Assembly (NCBI GenBank): GCA_024291935.2
Contig: CM044311.1
Coordinates: 31,996,001 to 32,060,000, forward strand
DNA: 64,000 nt
Direction of reading: 5' to 3'
DNA from: Okapia johnstoni
Lineage: Eukaryota > Chordata > Mammalia > Artiodactyla > Giraffidae
The notes beneath the pieces were generated by a model. That model ran no database searches. It worked only from the letters and a program-made list of their open reading frames with translations, and was not told where the DNA came from. Position 1 is the first letter of the stretch. Each line of letters starts with the position of its first letter. Made by a program: the position numbers and the translations under genes. Shown piece by piece: positions 58,536 through 64,000 of this stretch.

Positions 58536-58739
58536 CATGCATAGAGAATCCAAGAGACCTGAATATTGTCTCTTTAGAATATTCAAGAGTATTGATGATT
58601 GCATGCACGGGAAGAAACTACTCAATTTTGGGGTAAGAACAATGCAAACACATAGGAGGGAAGAGTGACCAGATATCACATAGGGTGAGCAATAGTGCCT
58701 TTTCCCAGTATCCAGCTAGAATAATTCACAATTCATGGA

Positions 58740-59220
58740 GGATTAAGCAGAGTATTCAAGAAGATCTTGCCTCAGAACTGGAGAGAGATTAGCCCTAGAC
58801 TGATTCCTCGTCTGCAACTGCCCAGAAAAATCACAAAAGCAAGACTAGAAAAGAATCAAACTCTTTTCTAGAAACTTAACCACATTCCAGAACTCAAGAA
58901 TATTTATAGGAATACAAGAATATCTAGCACTCAACAAAATAAAATTTACCAGCCTGCGTCTAACCAAATATTACGAGGCATAAAAGGAAGCAGGAAAACA
59001 CAACTTGTAATGAGAATAATCAATTAGCTGAAATTTAGCTAGAACTAACACATATGTAATAATTAGGAAACAGGAAAATTAGAAGTTACTATCATTATAT
59101 TTCACATATGCTAAAAGTTAGTAGAGACATGAAAACCCTAAACAGCACATGTAAAACTCCCGGAGATGAAAACTACAAAATCTGATACAAAAAATCCACT
59201 GAATAGAAATAACAACACTA
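58740..59220 (+). mobile_element. L1M 5'-side segment, part 1
   Basis: The plus strand follows the 5' UTR/ORF1 side of an old L1: 'cattccagaactcaagaata', 'tttataggaatacaagaata', 'ctagcactcaacaaaataaa', 'agttagtagagacatgaaaa', 'gagatgaaaactacaaaatc'. It is cut at 59220 by a Bov-tA. Confidence 0.75.
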
Positions 59221-59330
59221 TGTGTGCTCAGTCACTCAGTCGTGTTTGACTCTTTGTGACCCCATGAATAAGTAGCCTGCCAGGCTCATCTGTCCATGGG
59301 ATTTTCCAGCAAGAATTAGTAGAGTAGGTG
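59221..59330 (-). mobile_element. Bov-tA/BovA fragment in L1M
   Basis: Only the BovA-like part is present on the minus strand (TCAGTCACTCAGTCGTGTTT to TTTTCCAGCAAGAATTAGTA); it lacks the tRNA head. Confidence 0.85.
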
Positions 59331-60237
59331 GTCCTTTCTTTCTTCAGAGAACAACAGTATAAACCAGTTCATACATTGATGAGCTTGAATACATAATAAT
59401 AGGAAAATGAAACACAGAGAGAGAAAAGAGTTTTTAATAAGGGCATCAGCCTCCATTGAGAGAACTTCAAGCATCCTTATAAACACGTAATTGTAACCAG
59501 TGATAGAAAGGAGAGGGGACGATAGGTAAATTATTTGAAGAAGTAACGAGGAAAATTTGTCCAATTTTGATGAAAACTATACACTCACAGAGTGAAACAG
59601 CTCAGTAAACTCCAAGCCCAAGAAAAATGAGAAAAAAAAAAACACACAATAAGGCATGTCATAAACTGATAAAAATGAATAACAAAGAGATAATCCAACA
59701 GGAAGTAAGATGAAAAAAGACATTCACAGAAGAAAAAATATATATACAGTAAATTTCTCATTGAAGATAATGTAAACAAGAATATAGTAGGGCAATCACT
59801 TAAAGTATTTTAAAAAATCCACCTAGAATTTTAATCTCAGAAAAAAATATTTTTCAGGAACAGGACAAAAAAAAAAAATTATAGATGCACAAAAGCAGAA
59901 ACAATTCATTGCCAGCAGATGAATACTGTAAGAAATGTGAAAGGAAATCCCTCTGACAGAAGGAAAGTGACTCCAGGTAGAAATAGAAATCTACAAAAAA
60001 ACTATAAAATACTAATTATGTGGATAAATCTGTATAATTTTTCTTATTATTTAAATATCTTCAAACAATAATTCACTATAACAATATGTAAATGATGTAG
60101 ATATTACAACATATACAGAACAAAATATCTTACAATGAGGCAGAGGTTGGAGGGGAGAAATAGAAGTAATCTGTTAAAAGGTTCTTTTACCATAGGTATC
60201 ACTTTATATATATAACTTTATAATACTACATATATAT
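59331..60237 (+). mobile_element. L1M 5'-side segment, part 2
   Basis: It resumes L1M ORF1-side text: 'gaaaacaca..gagagaaa', 'ttcaagcatccttataaaca', 'cgtaattgtaaccag', 'attttgatgaaaactataca', 'aagccc..aagaaaaatgag', 'atttctcattgaagataatg', 'ccacctagaattttaatctc', 'cagcagatgaatactgtaag'. Frames are broken throughout; no ORF1 protein survives. Confidence 0.75.
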
Positions 60238-60442
60238 ATGTTAGTCACTCAGTCGTGTCTGACTCTTTGTAACCCCATGGACTTTAGCCCAATAGGCTCC
60301 TCTGTCCAAGGAATTCTCCAGGCAAGAATACTGGAGTGGGTTGCCATTTCTTTCTCCAGGGGATCTTCCCAACCCAGAGACTGAAACCAAGTCTCCCTCA
60401 TTGCAGGGAGTCTTTTTACCAACTGAGCCACCAGGGAAGCCC
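60238..60442 (-). mobile_element. Bov-tA SINE in L1M
   Basis: Minus-strand full unit: BovA part at 60240-60345, tRNA-like part ending in GGGCTTCCCTGGTGGCTCAG (minus) at about 60442. It is followed by a short (AC)n at 60446-60463. Confidence 0.93.
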
Positions 60443-60703
60443 TTACACACACACACACACACAGATCACATGAAGAGAGACTGTGAAAAGTTAAATATAT
60501 ACTCATCAGTTTAGTTCAGTTTATTTCAGTCACTTAGTCATGTCCGACTTTTTGTGACCCCATGAATTACAACACACCAGGCCTCCCTGTCCATCACCAG
60601 CTCCCGGAGTTTACCCAAACCCATGTCCATTGAGTTGGTGATGCCATCCAACCATCTCATCCTCTGTCGTCTCCTTCTCTTCCTGCCCCCAATCTAACCA
60701 GCA

Positions 60704-61366
60704 TTAGGGTCTTTTCCAATGAGTCAACTCTTCGCATGAATGGCCAAAGTATTGGAGTTTCAGCTTCAACATCAGTCCTTCCAATGAACACCCAGGACTG
60801 ATCTCCTTTAGGATGGACTGGTTGGATCTCCTTGCAGTCCAAGGGACTCTCAAGAGTCTTCTCCAACACCACAGTTCAAAAGCATCAATTCTGCGGCACT
60901 CAGCTTTCTTCACCGTCCAACTCTCACATCCATACATGACCACTGGAAAAACCATAGCCTTGACTAGACGGACTTTTGTTGGCAAAGCAATGTCTCTGTT
61001 TTTAAATATGCTATCTAGGTTGGCCATAACCTTCCTTCCAAGGAGTAAGCGTCTTTTAATTTCATGGCTGCAATCACCATCAGCAGTGATTTTGGAGCCC
61101 AAAAAAATAAAGTCTGACACTGTTTCCACTGTTTCCCCATCTATTTCCCATGAAGTGATGGGACCAGATGCCATGATCTTAGTTTTCTGAATGTTGAGCT
61201 TTAAGCCAACTTTTTCACTCTCCTCTCTCACTTTCATCAAGAGGCTCTTTAGTTCTTCTTCACTTTCTGCCATAAGGGTGGTGTCATCTGCATATCTGAG
61301 GTTATTGATGTTTCTCCCAGCAATCTTGATTTCAGCTTGTGTTTCTTCCAGCCCAGGGTTTCTCAT
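60704..61366 (-). pseudogene. BovB reverse transcriptase, palm to C-terminus
   Basis: A 220-codon open frame. YADD is intact at residues 25-28 (61283-61294). The C-terminal blocks ITSWEIDGET, FIFLGSKIT, DSIFKNRDIA and KKAECRRIDAF follow. The upstream end is caused by an apparent 10-base deletion at 61370/61371: TCTCATGATG runs straight into ATAAGTTAAA, where the copy at 38880 has the extra bases TACTCTGCAT. It loses its frame at the C-terminal end ([10 protein letters not shown]) and stops at 60704. Confidence 0.82.
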
Positions 61367-61623
61367 GATGATAAGTTAAATAAGCAGGGTGACAATATAC
61401 AGCCTTGACGTACTCCTTTTCCTATTTGGAACCAATCTGTTGTTCAATGTCCAGTTCTAACTGTTGCTTCCTGACCTGCATACAGATTTCTCAAGAGACA
61501 GGTCAGATGGTCTGGTATTCCCATCTCTTTCAGAATTTTCCACAGTTTATTGTGATCCACACAGTCAAAGGCTTTGGCATAGTCAATAAAGCAGAAATAG
61601 ATATTTTTCTGGAACTCTCTTGC

Positions 61624-62232
61624 TTATTTGATGATCCAGCGGATGTTGGCAATTTGATCTCTGGTTCCTCTGCCTTTTCTAAAGCCAGCTTGAACATCTA
61701 GAAGTTCACGATTCATGTATTGCTGAAGCCTGGCTTGGAGAATTTTGAGCATTACTTTACTAGTGTGTGAGATGAGAGCAATTGTGTGGTAGTTTGAGCA
61801 TTCTTTGGCATTGTCTTTCTTTGGGATTGGAATGAAAATTGACCTTTTCCAGTCCTGTGGCCACTGCTGAGTTTTCCAAATTTGCTGGCATATCGAGTGC
61901 AGCACTTTCACAGCATCACCTTTGAGGATTTGAAATAGCTCAACTGGAATTCCATCACCTCCACTAGCTTTGTTTGTGGTGATGCTTTCTAAGGCCCACT
62001 TGACTTCACATTCCAGGATGTCTGGCTCTAGGTGAGTGATCACACCATCGTGATTATCTGGGTCGTGAAGATCTTTTTGGTACAGTTCTTCTGTGTATTC
62101 TTGCCACCTCTTCTTAATATCTTCTGCTTCTGTTAGGTTCATACCTTTTCTGTCCTTTATCGAGCCCATCTTTGTATGAAATGTTACCTTGGTATCTCTA
62201 ATTTTCTTGAAGAGATCTCTAGTCTTTCCCAA
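61624..62232 (-). pseudogene. BovB reverse transcriptase, N-terminal (fingers) part
   Basis: A 202-codon open frame upstream of the palm: EELYQKDLHDPDNHDGVITH, LEPDILECEVKWALESITTN, then the fingers blocks WKRSIFIPIPKKDNAKECSN and HTIALISHTSKVMLKILQAR, then AGFRKGRGTRDQ. It ends at a TAA (61624-61626) where the family reads K. A full RT would need this stop, the 10-base deletion at 61370/61371 and the C-terminal frameshift all to be absent, so it is dead. Confidence 0.82.
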
Positions 62233-62569
62233 TCTGTTGTTTTCCTCTATTTCTTTGCATTGATCGCTGAGGAAGGCTTTCTTACCCCCTTGCTATTCTT
62301 TGGAACTCTGCATTCAGATGGGAATATCTTTCCCTTTCTCCTTTGCTTTTCGCTTCTCTTCTCTTCCCAGCTATCTGTAAGGCCTCCTCAGACAGCCATT
62401 TTGCTCTTTTGCATTTTTTGCATTTCTTTTCCATGGGGATGGTCTTGATCCCTATCTCCTATACAATGTCACAAACCTCTGTCCATAGTTCATCAGGCAC
62501 TTTGTCTATCAGATCTAGTCCCTTAAATCTATTTGTCACTTCTACTGTATACTCATAAGGGATTTGATT

Positions 62570-62825
62570 ATAACATAATAGAAACACAGCTGCCATAGAA
62601 TCACAGGTAATAAGTGAACAAAGAGATAAATTGTAATAAAAAAATTACAATGCAAAAGATGTCAGAAAAGGGGGGAAAATATCAAAAGGAAATGGAGCAA
62701 ATAGAAAATAAATAGCAAAATGATAAACTTAGAGCAAACAAGGTTTAAAAAAAGCACACTATATATAAATCGTCAAAAAACTAGAATACTTTTGGGGACA
62801 AAGGAAAGGTTAACCACCTAAAATG
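62570..62825 (+). mobile_element. L1M 5'-side segment, part 3
   Basis: Bases 62640-62750 ('gtcagaaaaggggggaaaat', 'ggaaatggagcaaatagaaa', 'ataaatagcaaaatgataaa') follow the same old L1 region that is interrupted at 60507. Together with 58740-60237 it forms one backbone. Confidence 0.62.
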
Positions 62826-62827
62826 TG

Positions 62828-64000
62828 ATTGTTTTTGTTGCTCAGTCGCTGTCATGTCTGACTCTTTGTGGCCCTATGGACTGCAGCACGCCAGGCTCCG
62901 CCATCCTCCACTATTTCCTGGAGGTTGCTTAAATTCATGTCCATTGAGTCAGTGATGTGATCTAACCATATTATCCTCTGACAGACCCTTCTTATGCCAT
63001 CAATCTTTCCCAGCATCAGGGTCTTTTCCAATAAATCAACTCTTTGCATGAGGTGGCCAAAGCATTGAAGTTTCAGCTTCAGCAACAGTCCTTCCAATGA
63101 ATACTCAGGGCTGATTTCCTTTAGAATTGACTGGCTTGATCTCCTTGCAGTCCAAGGGAATCTCAAGAGTTTTCTCCAGCACCACAGTTCAAAAGCATCA
63201 ATTCTTTGGCGTTCTGCCTTTTTTATGGTCCAACTCTAACATTCATACATGACTACTCGAAAAACCGTAGCTTTGACTAGACAGACATTTGTCGGCAAAG
63301 TGATGTCTCTTCTTTATAATATGCTGTCTAAGTTTGTCAGAGCTTTTCTTCCAAGGAACAATCATCTTTCAATTTCATGGCTGCAGTCACCATCTGCAGT
63401 GATTTTGAATCCCAAGAAAACAGTGTCTGTCACTGCTTTCAATTTTTCCCTTTCTATTTGCCATGACATGATGGGACCACATGCCATGATCTTAGTTTTT
63501 TAAATGTTGAATTTTAAGTCAACTTTTTCATTCTCTTCTTTCACCCTCATCAAGAGGCTCTTTAGTTCCTCTTCACTTTCTGCCATTAGAGTAGTGTCAT
63601 CTGCATATCTGAGACTGTTGATATTTCTCCTGGAAATCTTGATTCTAGCTTGTGATTCATCCATCCTGGCATTTCTTGTGATGTACTCTGCATATAAGTT
63701 ATATAAGCAGGGTGACAGTATGCAATCTTGTCATACTCCTATCCCAATTTTAAACCAACCTATTGTTCCACGTCTGGTTCTAATTGTTGCTTCTTGACCT
63801 GCATACATGTTTCTCAGAAGACAAGTTAAGATGGGCTCATACTCCCATCTCTAAGAATTGTCCACAGTTTGTTGTGATCCACACAGTCAAAGGCTTTAGC
63901 ATAGTCAATGAAGCAGAAGATGTTTTTCTGGAATTCCCTTGCTTTCTCCATGATAAAATGAACGTTGGCAATTCGATCTCTGGTTCCTCTGCCTTTTCTA
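62828..64000 (-). mobile_element. BovB LINE running off the window
   Basis: The 3' end lies at the left (TTTTTGTTGCTCAGTCGCTG). The minus strand covers the RT from the AGFRKGRGTRDQ block at the window edge to the C-terminus; YADD is intact (63596-63607 region). Several frameshifts and stops break the RT. The 5' end is outside. Confidence 0.92.

Larger units (their letters stand above)
60507..62568 (-). mobile_element. BovB LINE, about 2.06 kb, inserted in L1M
   Basis: The 3' end is at the left and the 5' truncation is near 62568. It contains the whole RT and part of the upstream linker. A possible 9-bp TSD TATACTCAT lies at 60498-60506 and 62548-62556, but the right copy overlaps BovB-like sequence, so it is uncertain. 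L1M text appears on both sides (GACTGTGAAAAGTTAAATAT to the left; 'ggaaatggagcaaatagaaa' to the right). Confidence 0.93.

Noticed and set aside
60498..62556. TATACTCAT as a firm TSD for the 2-kb BovB
   Set aside because: The right copy lies within sequence that other BovB copies share (…ATAAGGGATTTGAT), so the match may be coincidence; kept only as a possibility.

Overview
This is nuclear DNA from a ruminant, most likely a bovid (cattle, sheep or goat). The basis is many copies of the RTE-type LINE BovB, its dependent SINEs Bov-tA (tRNA-headed) and Bov-A2 (dimeric), ruminant L1 3' ends, and CHR-type tRNA SINEs. I cannot name the species. By eye the DNA is AT-rich. I found no host protein-coding exon, no intact RNA gene and no CpG island, so I read the window as intergenic or deep intronic. 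The long open frames all belong to retrotransposon reverse transcriptases. Family names come from recognising the sequence, not from a database search.

Layout. 1-5 kb: the end of one BovB, ancient MIR, Bov-tA and Bov-A2 SINEs, and a 2.1-kb BovB with a long open RT frame. 5.7-8.6 kb: a CHR SINE, a possible MER2-like DNA element and a ruminant L1 with a twin-priming inversion. 9.8-13.2 kb: two BovB segments head to head. 13-25.5 kb: mostly old or unassigned sequence with MIR, MER5A, an L1M 3' UTR, a short BovB and SINEs; one block (about 15.4-16.1 kb) is a conserved-noncoding candidate. 25.5-29.2 kb: BovB, an unclassified repeat block, an L2 end and a BovB with a damaged catalytic box. 31.5-33.9 kb: an old L1M split by a BovB. 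34.4-40.4 kb: a SINE, a 101-bp hairpin, a decayed ERV-L pol, a young-looking BovB, and an L1M 3' half containing a 66-bp BovB insertion. 41.1-42.9 kb: a 1.84-kb L1 with perfect 17-bp target-site duplications (TSDs) and an (AC)26 microsatellite inside its ORF2. 43.1-45.9 kb: two MER20 copies and one MER5A. 45.9-53.7 kb: mostly unassigned DNA with small insertions. 53.7-56.8 kb: three BovB copies nested in alternating orientation, plus two Bov-A2 SINEs. 57.8-64 kb: SINEs, then a long L1M backbone cut by SINEs and a 2-kb BovB, and a last BovB running off the window.

The parts do not form a gene system; they work together only as a retrotransposition record. BovB supplies reverse transcriptase, Bov-tA and Bov-A2 carry BovB-related 3' ends and use it, and L1 is an independent line. 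TSDs read by eye at 15 insertions and the nesting order give a relative chronology: MIR, L2, MER, L1M and ERV-L first, then BovB and Bov-tA, then some BovB-in-BovB, Bov-A2 and L1 insertions.
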